A program made the position numbers and the translations under genes. From Ciceribacter sp. T2.26MG-112.2 (GTDB taxonomy: Bacteria; Pseudomonadota; Alphaproteobacteria; Rhizobiales; Rhizobiaceae), in assembly GCF_900492205.1 (NCBI RefSeq), contig NZ_UEYQ01000002.1:186001-250000 (forward strand): 64,000 nt of DNA. Direction: 5' to 3'. The notes below the pieces were generated by a model. It ran no database searches, was not told the DNA's origin, and saw only the letters and a list, made by a program, of their open reading frames with translations. Of the stretch, positions 28,103 to 37,086 are shown piece after piece (the first letter of the stretch is position 1; each line of letters begins with the position of its first letter).

Positions 28103-28906
28103 CTAGACCGCCGCCCGGATGTGGTCGATGCTTTCCCTGACCGCCGCGCCGGGATCGACGAGCGCATGCACGCTCGGGGCAAAGGGCTCGAATGAGAGGC
28201 AGCCGTCATAGCCGGCGGCGAGAAGTGCACGGATCTGTCCGATAGTGTCGAGACGGTCGTCGCCATCGACCAGAACTCTGTGGCTGTCCCGCATGCCGGC
28301 CACGGAAACGGCCGGGTCGGTCACGCCGGAAAGATGAACCAGTCCCGTCATCGCGGGAAATATGGCTGGTTCGCCCGCGAGGTGATGGTGGAAGGTGTCG
28401 TGCACCAGCTTGAACACGTTGCCTCCGCCCACTGCGTCGATCGCGTCGGCGGCCTCCTGCTTGGAGCGTAGCGAGCAGATGGTAAAGCCGAGCGGCTCGA
28501 CCAGGCCGATCACGCCGGCCGCTTCGAGGCGCGGCTTCAGAGCCGAGAGTGATTCGCGCAGGTTCTGCTGGCGCGCGCCGTCCTCGCAGCCCGTGCCATC
28601 GTTCTTCGGAACCAGGACCAACGCCTTGGCGCCGCAGTCGCGGGCATAGGCGATCAGTTCATCGGCTTCCCGCGCACGCGCCTCGGTCCATTCGTTGAAG
28701 CGCTGCAGGGCGTTGATCGAGATGATCTCGATGTCGCGATCCTCAGCCAGTTTGCGGATCTCCCCGGGCATCGTGCCGTCGAGGATGGCGTTGCCGGCCA
28801 GATCGTTGCGAATCTCGACGGCGTGGATGCCGAGAGAGAGCGCAAGGTCGAGAACGTCCGCGATCGGCATAGCCGGCGCGGTCATGTGGTTGAGAGCAAA
28901 TTTCAT
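28103..28906 (-). CDS. IolI-like sugar isomerase/epimerase (TIM barrel)
   Basis: A 267-residue xylose isomerase-like TIM-barrel protein. Recognisable strands are MKFALNHMTAPAMPIADVLDLALSLGIHAVEIRND, ALVLVPKNDGTG, GVIGLVEPLGF with the metal-binding glutamate, KLVHDTFHHHLAGE with D/H ligands, and CLSFEPFAPSVH near the C terminus. IolI interconverts 2-keto-myo-inositol and 1-keto-D-chiro-inositol. The location upstream of the inositol transporter supports this role, though other keto-sugar isomerases share the fold. GGAGGAGACGAAAGCC precedes ATG 28906. No IolR box was seen directly upstream. Confidence 0.75.
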   Translation of the reverse strand: MKFALNHMTAPAMPIADVLDLALSLGIHAVEIRNDLAGNAILDGTMPGEIRKLAEDRDIEIISINALQRFNEWTEARAREADELIAYARDCGAKALVLVPKNDGTGCEDGARQQNLRESLSALKPRLEAAGVIGLVEPLGFTICSLRSKQEAADAIDAVGGGNVFKLVHDTFHHHLAGEPAIFPAMTGLVHLSGVTDPAVSVAGMRDSHRVLVDGDDRLDTIGQIRALLAAGYDGCLSFEPFAPSVHALVDPGAAVRESIDHIRAAV

Positions 28907-29084
28907 CGGCTTTCGTCTCCTCCCGGCAGCGCCCGATTGCGCCGCCCTCGCACGCGTGAGCGTAGGTTAGCGCCGTGGCAGCGTCAAAGCGTCAGCCTTG
29001 ACGAACATAGCGCGCGGACGAGAGGCTTTCGGCCGGCGCCGGAAAGCCCGTATGGATTGCGCGATGGGTACCGGGATCCCGGTG

Positions 29085-30314
29085 CTAGCGGTTCTTCGCC
29101 AGCCAGGCTTCCATGCCGCGTGCCGCACTTCTTCCGCTTGCCAGACAAGCGGTCAGCAGGTAGCCACCGGTCGGCGCTTCCCAGTCGAGCATCTCGCCGG
29201 CGACGAAGGTGCCGGGCAGGGCCTTCAGCATCAGGTTCTCGTCGACGCTGTCGAAGGTGATGCCGCCGGCCGATGAGATCGCCTCGGCGATCGGCCGCGG
29301 CTTAACGACGGGAAGCGGCAGCGCCTTGATCGTTTCGGCAAGGCGTCGGTTATCGAGACGGTTGGCGTCGGCAATCAGTTCCCGCAGCAGGGCGGCCTTC
29401 ACCCCGTCGAGGCCGGCACCCTTGCGCAGGCGGTTGGAAAAGCTCGCCTTTGCATCCTGCCGTTCCAGATCGCGGGCGAGCTTGTCGACGGTGCGTCCGG
29501 GTGCGAGGTCGAGTACCAGGCTGGCGGTGCCGTCCTTCTGCAAGGCGTCGCGCAGGGCGCTGGAATGGGCATAGATCAGGCTACCCTCGATGCCGTTGCG
29601 GCTGATGACGAATTCGCCCTGCGTGGTGCCGGCAGCGCTCGTCGCGGTCACGGATTTCACCGGCTCGCCGGCGAAGCGCTCGGCAAAGGTTTCGCTGAAG
29701 GCGCAGTCGAAGCCGCAATTGGCGGGGCGGAATGGCGCGACGCCGACGCCCTGGGCCTGAAGCCACGGAACCCATACCGCGTCCGAGCCAAGCCGCGGCC
29801 AGCTCGCGCCGCCGAGCGCCAGCAGCACGGCGTCGGCTTCTACGGTCTCTTGGCCATGCGGCGTGTCGATCCGGCAGGCATTGCCGTCGAAGCCGATCCA
29901 GCGATGCCGGGTGAGGATCGCGACACCTTGCGCCTCCAGCCGTTTCAGCCAGGCGCGCAGCAGCGGCGAGGCCTTCATCGCCTTGGGAAACACCCGACCC
30001 GAGGTGCCGGTGAAGGTCTCGGTGCCAAGGCCATCGGCCCAGTCGCGCACGTCCTGAGGGGTGAAGCCGTCGAGCATGGGACGCAACCAATCAGCCGCCG
30101 TGCCGAAGCGGGTGACGAAACGCTCATAGGGCTCGCCGTGGGTGATGTTCAGCCCCGACTTGCCGGCGAGCAGGAATTTGCGCGCCACCGTCGGCATGGC
30201 CTCGTAGACGGTCACCGCATGGCCGGCGTGCGACAGCTGTTCAGCGGCCATCAGGCCCGCCGGTCCGCCGCCGATGATCGCGATGCGCTTTGCCGTCATG
30301 TTCCCACCCGCCAT
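29085..30314 (-). CDS. BaiN/HI0933-like NAD(P)/FAD flavoprotein (TIGR03862 type)
   Basis: A 409-residue flavoprotein of the HI0933 family. The dinucleotide motif is IAIIGGGPAGLMAAEQL, then KFLLAGKSGLNITHGE, characteristic of this family, and the mid-protein segment is LALGGASWPRLGSD. The C-terminal FAD motif is GTFVAGEMLDWEAPTGGYLLTACLASGRSAARG. The family is oxidoreductase-like and poorly characterised; the substrate is unknown. The start may be ATG 30299 (MTAKR) rather than 30314; neither has a strong ribosome binding site. The gene follows the aminotransferase gene by 21 bp and is likely in its operon. Confidence 0.82.
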   Translation of the reverse strand: MAGGNMTAKRIAIIGGGPAGLMAAEQLSHAGHAVTVYEAMPTVARKFLLAGKSGLNITHGEPYERFVTRFGTAADWLRPMLDGFTPQDVRDWADGLGTETFTGTSGRVFPKAMKASPLLRAWLKRLEAQGVAILTRHRWIGFDGNACRIDTPHGQETVEADAVLLALGGASWPRLGSDAVWVPWLQAQGVGVAPFRPANCGFDCAFSETFAERFAGEPVKSVTATSAAGTTQGEFVISRNGIEGSLIYAHSSALRDALQKDGTASLVLDLAPGRTVDKLARDLERQDAKASFSNRLRKGAGLDGVKAALLRELIADANRLDNRRLAETIKALPLPVVKPRPIAEAISSAGGITFDSVDENLMLKALPGTFVAGEMLDWEAPTGGYLLTACLASGRSAARGMEAWLAKNR

Positions 30315-30335
30315 GTCCCCGCCCGTTCTTTCGTG

Positions 30336-31511
30336 TCAGCCGAGGGTGAAAGCGGCGAGGCGGTTGGCCAGCGTTGCGATCGTTTTGCTGTCGGCATTGG
30401 CGAAGGCGAAGCGCAGGTAGTTCTCCTGGCCCTCGCCGAAATAGGCGCCGGGAATGCACACCACGCCGGCCTCCTTTGCCAGCTTCTCTGCTACCTCCGC
30501 CGAGGGTGTGCCGGGGAAGGGGTGGCGGATGAAGGCGAAATAGGCGCCGATCGAATCCATCTTCCAGTCCGGAAGCTTGGCCATCACGGCGCGCAGCGTC
30601 TCGGCCCGATTGGCGATTTCGGCGCGGTTGTCGTTGCGCCAGTCCTTCAGCGCCGGAATGGCGCGGGCAACGGCGGCCTGCGGGGCGCGCGGCGCGCAGA
30701 TCTGCAGGTTGTCCATCACCTTGGCGATTTCGGCGACAGCGTCGGGGCCCGCCGTCACTGCACCGAGCCGATGGCCCGGAATGCAGAAGGATTTCGAGAA
30801 TGAGTAGAGCAGGATCAGGTTGTCCTCCCAGCCGGGAACGGACAGCAGGTCATGGGGGCGCTGCCCTTCCGGCAGGAAGTCACGATAGGTCTCGTCCAGC
30901 ATCAGCCAGGCGCCGGCCTTTCGGCAGGCCTCGAAGATCTCGCGCAGAAGACCTGCCGGATAGGTGGCGCCGGTCGGGTTGTTGGGAGAAACCAGACCGA
31001 GTGCCTTGACGCCGGTTGAGAGGATTTTTCTGCCGGTTTCGATGTCCGGCACGAAGCCGTTCGCCGGATCGAGCCACAGCAGGCGGCGCTCGATGCCCAT
31101 CATGGCGAGCGTCGTCTCCTGGTTGAAGTAGTAGGGATCGGTCAGCGCCACCGCATCGCCAGGACCGGCGATCGCCATGGCCGCTGCCATGAAGGCCTGG
31201 TTGCAGCCGGAGGTGATGTGGATGTTCTCCGCGCCGACGGTCGCGCCGTAGACCTCCGCCATCTCCGCGGCATAGGCCGCGCGCAGCTCCGGTTCGCCTT
31301 CGATCGGACCATAACCGGCGTAAGTGCGCGACGCGGCGCTCTCGCCGAGCCAGGCCAGCATGTCCGGATGCGGCGGATAGCCGGGCACGGCCTGGGAGAG
31401 ATCGATCAGCGGGCCGCGGGCGCCGTCATAAGCGCGTGCCCAGGCGAAGACCGAAGGCACGGGCGGCGGCGAGAGGCGGGAAATCAGCGGGTTGAAGGCG
31501 GATGCAGGCAT
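30336..31511 (-). CDS. PLP-dependent class I/II aminotransferase
   Basis: A 391-residue fold-type I aminotransferase. It has ITSGCNQAFMAAAMAIAGPGDAV (cofactor phosphate site), SPNNPTGATYPAGLL, LMLDETYRDF with the pyridine-N aspartate, and the Schiff-base lysine in YSFSKSFCIPGHRLG. The C-terminal YLRFAFANAD carries the substrate carboxylate arginine. It starts 16 bp after the LysR stop on the same strand and is divergent from the ureohydrolase gene, so a role in arginine or polyamine nitrogen use is possible. The amino donor cannot be read directly. Confidence 0.85.
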   Translation of the reverse strand: MPASAFNPLISRLSPPPVPSVFAWARAYDGARGPLIDLSQAVPGYPPHPDMLAWLGESAASRTYAGYGPIEGEPELRAAYAAEMAEVYGATVGAENIHITSGCNQAFMAAAMAIAGPGDAVALTDPYYFNQETTLAMMGIERRLLWLDPANGFVPDIETGRKILSTGVKALGLVSPNNPTGATYPAGLLREIFEACRKAGAWLMLDETYRDFLPEGQRPHDLLSVPGWEDNLILLYSFSKSFCIPGHRLGAVTAGPDAVAEIAKVMDNLQICAPRAPQAAVARAIPALKDWRNDNRAEIANRAETLRAVMAKLPDWKMDSIGAYFAFIRHPFPGTPSAEVAEKLAKEAGVVCIPGAYFGEGQENYLRFAFANADSKTIATLANRLAAFTLG

Positions 31512-31527
31512 TGTCTTGCTCGTTTGT

Positions 31528-32538
31528 TCAGGAGGTCTGCTCGGCGCTCTGGCCGGTGTCGGAAAGGCTGGTTGCAGGGGTCGGCGGTGCCTTCGGCGCG
31601 CGGGGCGCCCGGCCTCGGCCGGCCTGGCGGATCGCCGGGCTCATCTGTGAACTGCGTTCGTTTTCCAGCGTGGCAAACAACCAGTCGATGAAGACGCGAA
31701 CGATCGGGGCCGCGCGCATCTCGTTGCGGGTTGCGACATAGAAGGCGTCGGATGCCGGCACGGAAAGGTCGAAGGGGATGACCAGTTCGCCGGCGGCAAT
31801 CAGGCTGGAGGCAGTGATGCTGTCGCCCAGAGCGACACCCTGCCCATGGCGGGCGGCTTCGGTCGAAAGCCTTGCATCGCTCATGAAATGCTCCCGCCCG
31901 CGCGGCATGTCGAGCTGATCGGCGGCGGCAAGCCAGGTGGTCCATTCCCGGCCATCGTCGCCATGCAAAAGGACATGGTCGCGCAGGTCGCGGATCGAGC
32001 GCAGCGGTCGGGCGTTGAGCAGGGTCGGCGAGGCGACGGGGAAAAGCTGCAACGTGCTCCACTGGCGCGTCCAGCAGTCGCGCCAGCCGCCGGGGCCATA
32101 GAGGATGGCGACGTCGATGTCGGGTGAATGGATCAGCTCGGCGTCATTGCTCGAGGTCAGTGTCAGGCTGATCTCCGGATATTGTTCGGAGAAGCTGTTC
32201 ATCCGCGGGATGAGCCAGAGCGACAGGAGGGCCGGCACGCAGGATATGCGCAGGCGTCCGCTGGTCGACGGCCGGTTCATCAGGGCCGTTGCGGCGGCAA
32301 TGCCATCGAAGGCGGAGGAGACGGCGGGCAGCAGGAGTGCACCCTGCGGCGTCAGCTTCAGCCGCTTGCCGCCGCGCTCGAACAGCGCCGCCTTCAGCGT
32401 TTCCTCCAGCGTCTTGATCTGGTGGCTGACCGCGCCATGGGTGACGCTCAGCTCGCGCGCGGCTGCCGAGATCGAGCCGCGCCGGGCCGCCGCCTCGAAG
32501 GCGCGGAGCGGATTGAGCGGCGGCAGGCGGTTCGACAT
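31528..32538 (-). CDS. LysR-type regulator (GcvA-like) next to the ureohydrolase gene
   Basis: A 336-residue LysR protein. The N-terminal winged helix is PPLNPLRAFEAAARRGSISAAARELSVTHGAVSHQIKTLEE. The effector domain runs from about residue 93 (GRLRISCVPALLSLWLIPRM) to about 295. An unusual 40-residue tail rich in Ala, Pro, Arg and Ser (AGRGRAPRAPKAPPTPATS) follows. The frame is open further upstream, but ATG 32538 begins the conserved fold. It is divergent from the agmatinase-family gene, and a perfect inverted repeat lies 13 bp upstream, so it probably controls both directions. Confidence 0.87.
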   Translation of the reverse strand: MSNRLPPLNPLRAFEAAARRGSISAAARELSVTHGAVSHQIKTLEETLKAALFERGGKRLKLTPQGALLLPAVSSAFDGIAAATALMNRPSTSGRLRISCVPALLSLWLIPRMNSFSEQYPEISLTLTSSNDAELIHSPDIDVAILYGPGGWRDCWTRQWSTLQLFPVASPTLLNARPLRSIRDLRDHVLLHGDDGREWTTWLAAADQLDMPRGREHFMSDARLSTEAARHGQGVALGDSITASSLIAAGELVIPFDLSVPASDAFYVATRNEMRAAPIVRVFIDWLFATLENERSSQMSPAIRQAGRGRAPRAPKAPPTPATSLSDTGQSAEQTS

Positions 32539-32550
32539 GGAGCTTCGACT

Positions 32551-32569
32551 CTGTGAATTTTTCTCACAG
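32551..32569. promoter_or_regulatory. Probable LysR operator
   Basis: CTGTGA-N7-TCACAG is a perfect inverted repeat containing a T-N11-A core, just upstream of the LysR gene and in the gap shared with the divergent ureohydrolase gene. Proximity to the regulator start fits autorepression. A CRP-like site is an alternative, since TGTGA-N-TCACA also resembles that pattern, though the spacing (7 instead of 6) is off. Confidence 0.5.
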
Positions 32570-32707
32570 CGATTGCTATAACATCGTGAATTGCATTTCC
32601 ATAGGCTTTGCGAATTAATGCTCACATTAAAGGCAGGTTGACGATCTGCCGCATAAAAAGCCGCTGGCGTCCGGTTGCGCCGTCGTGCCGATGAAGAGGG
32701 TGACGAA

Positions 32708-33763
32708 ATGACGTTCGATGAAAAGAAGCTTGCGGAACTGCGCGCCAAATATGGCGGCGACAATGCCGGCGAAATCTTCGATCCGAAGTTCGCCAAGGTG
32801 GGCGAGAAGATCTTCCGGAACGGCACGCGTGCAGCGCCTTACGCCGGCGTTCCGACCTTCCTGTCGGCGCCGCATCATCCCGTCGATCCGAAAGACCCCG
32901 ATTTCGGCGATCTGCAGGTGGCGATCGTCGGCGTGCCGATGGATCTCGGCGTCACCAACCGTCCGGGCTCGCGCTTCGGGCCGCGTGCGCTGCGCAGCAT
33001 CGATCGCATCGGTCCCTACAATCACGTGCTGGACTGCGCGCCCGTGTTCGACCTCAAGGTCGGCGACATCGGCGACGTGCCGTTCTCCAGCCGCTACCGC
33101 CTGGAGCTCAGCCACGAGGATATCGAAAGCTATCTGTCGAAGATAGTCGAGGCGGGCGTCATGCCGCTGTCGGTCGGCGGCGACCATTCGATCACGCAAT
33201 CGATCCTGAAGCCGATTGCCCGCAAGCATGGGCCGGTGGGCCTCGTCCACATCGACGCCCATTGCGATACCGGCGGCCCCTTCGACCAGTCGAAGTTCCA
33301 TCACGGCGGTCCCTTCCGCAATGCCGTTCTCGACGGCACGCTCGATCCAACCCGCACCATCCAGATCGGCATTCGCGGTCCGGCCGAATATTTGTGGGAA
33401 TTCTCCTACGAGTCCGGCATGACGGTCATCCATGCCGAAGAGATCACCGGTCTCGGCATGCCTGCGATCATCGAGAAGGCGAAGAAGATCATCGGTGACG
33501 GCCCGACCTATCTGTCCTTCGACATCGACAGCCTCGATCCGAGCATCGCGCCGGGCACCGGCACGCCGGAAGTGGGCGGACTGACCTCGCGCGAGGTGCT
33601 TGAGCTGATCCGTGGGCTCAAGGGCATGAACCTGGTCGGCGGCGATGTGGTGGAAGTCGCGCCGCAATATGACGCGACCTACAATACCGCCCATGCCGGG
33701 GCGCAGGTTCTCTTCGAAATCCTCAGCCTTATGGTCTATAGTCCGGCCATCAAGGGCCGCTGA
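32708..33763 (+). CDS. Agmatinase/guanidinobutyrase-family ureohydrolase
   Basis: A 351-residue binuclear manganese ureohydrolase with all six metal ligands present: H160 (GGDHS), D183, H185 and D187 (HIDAHCDT), and D272 and D274 (SFDIDSLDPS). It hydrolyses a guanidino compound to urea plus an amine, on agmatine (SpeB) or 4-guanidinobutyrate (GbuA). The N-terminal extension and MDLGVTNRPGSRFGPRALR fit this clade. The first gene product of a plus-strand cluster with a polyamine-type importer, it probably degrades the imported compound. ATG 32708 has GAGGGTGA upstream. Confidence 0.85.
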   Translation: MTFDEKKLAELRAKYGGDNAGEIFDPKFAKVGEKIFRNGTRAAPYAGVPTFLSAPHHPVDPKDPDFGDLQVAIVGVPMDLGVTNRPGSRFGPRALRSIDRIGPYNHVLDCAPVFDLKVGDIGDVPFSSRYRLELSHEDIESYLSKIVEAGVMPLSVGGDHSITQSILKPIARKHGPVGLVHIDAHCDTGGPFDQSKFHHGGPFRNAVLDGTLDPTRTIQIGIRGPAEYLWEFSYESGMTVIHAEEITGLGMPAIIEKAKKIIGDGPTYLSFDIDSLDPSIAPGTGTPEVGGLTSREVLELIRGLKGMNLVGGDVVEVAPQYDATYNTAHAGAQVLFEILSLMVYSPAIKGR

Positions 33764-33840
33764 GCCGCGCATCTTCGAGACGCGATCAGCGTCCCGCATC
33801 CCAAGTTCACAAGCAGCAAATCAACAAAAGGGAACGGAAT

Positions 33841-34929
33841 ATGAAGAAAATTCTCAATGCCTCCGTCAGCCGCCGCGGCGTGCTGGCCGGTTCGCTCGCC
33901 GGTGCCGGCGTGCTCGCCATGCCGTCGATCCTCAAGGCCCAGGATAAGTCGCTCAAGGTCGGCGTCTATGGCGGCTATTTCAAGGATTCGTTCGACAAGA
34001 ACATCTTCCCGGAATTTACCAAGGCAACCGGCATCGCGGTTGAATCCGTCGCCGAGCCGACCGGCGAAGCCTGGCTCGTCCAGCTCGAACAGGCGGCCAA
34101 GGCCGGCCAGGCCCCGGCCGACGTCTCGATGATGTCGCAGGTTTCCATGCTGAAGGGGCAGTCTACCGAGCTGTGGACCCCGCTCGACATGGCCAAGATC
34201 AAGAACGCCTCGGGCCTGATCGACGCCTTCGTCAACAAGTATCCGGACGGCCGTGTGGCCGGCATCGGTGCGGTTGCCTGGTACATCACGCTGGTCACCA
34301 ATACCGACGTGTTCAAGGAAGCGCCGACCTCCTGGGCTGCCCTTTGGGACCCGGCGAACGCCGACAAGCTCGGCCTTCTGGCGCTGGTTTCCAACTCCTT
34401 CCTGCTGGAAGTGACGGCGAAGACCCATTTCGGCGGCACCAATGCCCTGGACACCGAAGAAGGCATCCTCAAGGCCTTCGAAAAGCTCGCCGAAGTCAAG
34501 CCGAACGTCCGCCTCTGGTATCGTGACGAAGCGCAGTTTGAACAAGCGCTGAAGTCGGGCGAGATCCCGATGGGCCAGTATTACCACGACGTCACCGGTC
34601 TTGCCGCCGCCGACGGCCATCCGGTTCGCTCGACCTTCCCCAAGGAAGGCGGCATCATGGATTCGGGCTGCTGGGCGCTGTCGCGTGCTTCGCAGAAGTC
34701 GGAAGAGGCTCATGTCTTCATCGACTACATGTGCCAGCCGTCGATACAGGCAACGCTGTCGCGCAAGGTCGGCACGGCTCCGACCGTCAAGCGCGAGCTG
34801 CTCGACCTGACGGCGGAGGAATTTGCCGCCGTGTCGTCCGACATCGATCCGATCGTTCCGCGCTATGACCTCTACCAGACCAAGTCGGATTGGCTGAACC
34901 AGAAGTGGACCGAACTGATCGTCGGCTGA
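33841..34929 (+). CDS. Polyamine-type ABC transporter substrate-binding protein
   Basis: A 362-residue exported protein of the PotD/PotF (SBP_bac_8) family. The N terminus SVSRRGVLAGSLAGAGVLAMPSILKAQ contains twin arginines followed by a hydrophobic stretch, so Tat export is possible. Family segments include LKVGVYGGYFKDSFDKNIFPEFTKATGI, VAWYITLVTNTDVFKEAPTSWAALWDP and GCWALSRASQKSEEAHVFIDYMCQP. It starts 77 bp after the ureohydrolase gene. The ligand is probably a polyamine or guanidino compound. A RIME-like repeat separates it from the ATPase gene. Confidence 0.86.
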   Translation: MKKILNASVSRRGVLAGSLAGAGVLAMPSILKAQDKSLKVGVYGGYFKDSFDKNIFPEFTKATGIAVESVAEPTGEAWLVQLEQAAKAGQAPADVSMMSQVSMLKGQSTELWTPLDMAKIKNASGLIDAFVNKYPDGRVAGIGAVAWYITLVTNTDVFKEAPTSWAALWDPANADKLGLLALVSNSFLLEVTAKTHFGGTNALDTEEGILKAFEKLAEVKPNVRLWYRDEAQFEQALKSGEIPMGQYYHDVTGLAAADGHPVRSTFPKEGGIMDSGCWALSRASQKSEEAHVFIDYMCQPSIQATLSRKVGTAPTVKRELLDLTAEEFAAVSSDIDPIVPRYDLYQTKSDWLNQKWTELIVG

Positions 34930-34937
34930 GGATAAAA

Positions 34938-35056
34938 TTGCCCCTCGCCGTTCCCCTCGTCCCCGCTTGCGGGGAGAGGGGAACGGTAGGGCTTACGGCC
35001 TGTTTCCTTCTCCCCGCCCACGGGGGCGAGGTGCCCGACAGGGTGAACTTGGGGCA
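34938..35056. repeat. RIME-like palindromic repeat inside the polyamine transporter operon
   Basis: An element of about 119 bp starting TTGCCCCTCGCC and ending GGGGCA, with two hairpins: CCCCTCGTCCCCGC-TTGCGGGGAGAGGGG and a less perfect CTTCTCCCCGCCCACGGGGGCGAG. It has the size and two-palindrome design of the Rhizobium-specific intergenic mosaic element. Related copies are at 49016-49128 and 58073-58189. Confidence 0.7.
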
Positions 35057-35200
35057 GATTTTTGCCCTTCCGCATGCTGAGAAAGCGAGTATCCCGCTCG
35101 CGCCTCGAATCGACCGCGCAACAATTTTTCCTTGATGGAAGAGCGCCGCCGGGGCAGACAGGGCCTGATTTCCATTGCCCATAGTTATCTCGGAGACAGA

Positions 35201-36235
35201 ATGTCTGGTCTGACCCTCAACGCCATCACCAAGCAATTCGGTCCCTTCACGGCCGTGGATCAGGCGCAGCTCTCGGTGCCGGAAGGGTGTTTCGTCTGCC
35301 TGCTCGGCCCGTCCGGCTGTGGCAAGACCACTCTTCTGCGCATGATTGCCGGCCTCGAACAGCCGAGCGCCGGTTCGATCGTGCTCGACGGCACGGACAT
35401 CACCACGGTCCCCACCCACAAGCGCAATCTCGGCATGGTGTTCCAGTCGCTGGCGCTGTTTCCGCACCTCACCGTCGGCGAAAACATCGCCTATCCCTTG
35501 AGGATCCGCGGTATCGGTCGCGAGGAGCAGGCGAAACGGGTCGAGGGATTGCTCGACATGATCCATCTCACCGGTTATGCCGACCGGCCCGTTACCAAGC
35601 TGTCCGGAGGCCAGCGCCAGCGGGTGGCGATCGCCCGGGCGCTCGCCATTTCGCCAAAACTGTTCCTGCTCGACGAGCCGCTCTCGGCGCTCGACGCCAA
35701 GCTGCGCGAGGCCATGCAGGTCGAATTGCGCAAGCTGCAGCAGCAGCTCGGCATCACCACCATCGTCGTCACCCATGACCAGCGCGAGGCGATGACCATG
35801 GCCGACACCGTCGTCGTGATGAACGGTGGCAAAATCCGCCAGGCAGCAAGCCCGATCGAGATCTACCGCAAGCCCGCCGATCGCTTCGTCGCGGACTTCA
35901 TCGGCTCCACCAATCTCCTGCCCCTTACCGTGGAGGGCGGGCGCACGTTGGTGCTCGGCCAGGCGGTCGCGGGTTTCGCCCCGCCTGCGGGCCAGTCCAC
36001 AGCAAGTCTGTCGGTCCGGCCGGAAGACATTCATCTGTCGGCGCCGGGCGAGGGGCGGTTGACCGGCCGCGTGACTTTCATCCGCGATCTGGGCGGCACG
36101 ATCGAAACCTTCGTCGACGTGGCCGGCGCCGAAGTGGTGGCCGTTTCGACGCCGCGCGAGCGGCCGATGGTTTCGGTGGGACAGGAGGTCGGCGTGGTGA
36201 TCAATCCCGCAACAGCCGTGGTGCTTGCCGCATGA
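35201..36235 (+). CDS. Polyamine-type ABC transporter ATPase (PotA-like)
   Basis: A 344-residue ATPase with Walker A GPSGCGKTT, Q-loop MVFQSLALFPHLTV, signature KLSGGQRQRVAIARALA and Walker B LFLLDEPLSALDAKLREAM. A C-terminal TOBE domain (SLSVRPEDIHL, GRVTFIRDLGGTIETFVDV) follows. I chose ATG 35201 (MSGLTLNA), which is preceded by CGGAGACAGA. The reading frame is open further upstream, partly near the repeat. It overlaps the first permease gene by four bases (ATGA). Confidence 0.9.
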   Translation: MSGLTLNAITKQFGPFTAVDQAQLSVPEGCFVCLLGPSGCGKTTLLRMIAGLEQPSAGSIVLDGTDITTVPTHKRNLGMVFQSLALFPHLTVGENIAYPLRIRGIGREEQAKRVEGLLDMIHLTGYADRPVTKLSGGQRQRVAIARALAISPKLFLLDEPLSALDAKLREAMQVELRKLQQQLGITTIVVTHDQREAMTMADTVVVMNGGKIRQAASPIEIYRKPADRFVADFIGSTNLLPLTVEGGRTLVLGQAVAGFAPPAGQSTASLSVRPEDIHLSAPGEGRLTGRVTFIRDLGGTIETFVDVAGAEVVAVSTPRERPMVSVGQEVGVVINPATAVVLAA

Positions 36236-37086
36236 GACGCGAACCGCCGCAGAAAGCCCTCGACTATGCGCCGCTCGCCTTTCCGGCGGCCATGCTGATC
36301 CTGTTCTTCGTTGTGCCGTTCGCGACGATGATCGCGGTCTCGTTCTTCCAGCGCAATCCGGCCGGCTTTTACTCCCCGGCCTTCGTGCTGGACAATTATG
36401 CCCGCTTCATCAGCCCGTTCTTCGCCGGCGTGCTCGGCTTCTCGCTGATGTTGGCGATCGCGGTCGCCGTGGTCTGCGTCGTGATCGGCCTGCCGTTCAC
36501 CTATCTTCTCGCCCGTATGTCGCGCAAGGCGCAGGTTTTATGGCTGGTCGCGCTCTTGTCGATCCTGTCGCTCTCCGAGGTCATCATCGGCTTTGCCTGG
36601 TCGACGCTGTTTTCGCGCACGGCCGGCATCACCAATCTTCTGGTGATGATCGGGCTGATGGAGAAGCCGGTCGCGCTGATGCCGAATTTCGGCGCGGTGC
36701 TCACCGGCATGGCCTATCAGGCGCTGCCCTATACCGTGCTGGTGCTCTATCCGGCGCTGGTTCGGCTCGACCCGACGTTGACCGAAGCGGCGCGAACCCT
36801 CGGCGCCTCGCCGATCCGCGCCTTCTTCACCGTCGTCGTCCCGGCCCTGAGGAACACCATTCTCGCCACGCTGATCATGGTCTTCATCTTCGCGCTCGGC
36901 TCCTACCTTCTGCCGCAGATCCTCGGGCGTCCGCAGCACTGGACGCTGTCGGTGCTGATCACCGACCAGGCGATCTATCAGTCGAACATGCCGTTTGCGG
37001 CCGCCATGGCGGTCTTCCTGGTGCTGGTCACGCTTGGCATGGTGGCGCTGACGCTGTTTGTCGGCCGCAAGGGAGAGACGGCATGA
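36232..37086 (+). CDS. Polyamine-type ABC transporter permease (PotB-like)
   Basis: A 284-residue permease with about six transmembrane helices. Helix 1 is LAFPAAMLILFFVVPFATMIAVSFF. The EAA loop is LDPTLTEAARTLGASPIRAFFTVVVPALRN. Both ends overlap neighbours by four bases (ATGA), coupling it to the ATPase upstream and the second permease downstream. With PotC-like it forms the channel of the importer that uses the binding protein at 33841. Confidence 0.9.
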   Translation: MRREPPQKALDYAPLAFPAAMLILFFVVPFATMIAVSFFQRNPAGFYSPAFVLDNYARFISPFFAGVLGFSLMLAIAVAVVCVVIGLPFTYLLARMSRKAQVLWLVALLSILSLSEVIIGFAWSTLFSRTAGITNLLVMIGLMEKPVALMPNFGAVLTGMAYQALPYTVLVLYPALVRLDPTLTEAARTLGASPIRAFFTVVVPALRNTILATLIMVFIFALGSYLLPQILGRPQHWTLSVLITDQAIYQSNMPFAAAMAVFLVLVTLGMVALTLFVGRKGETA

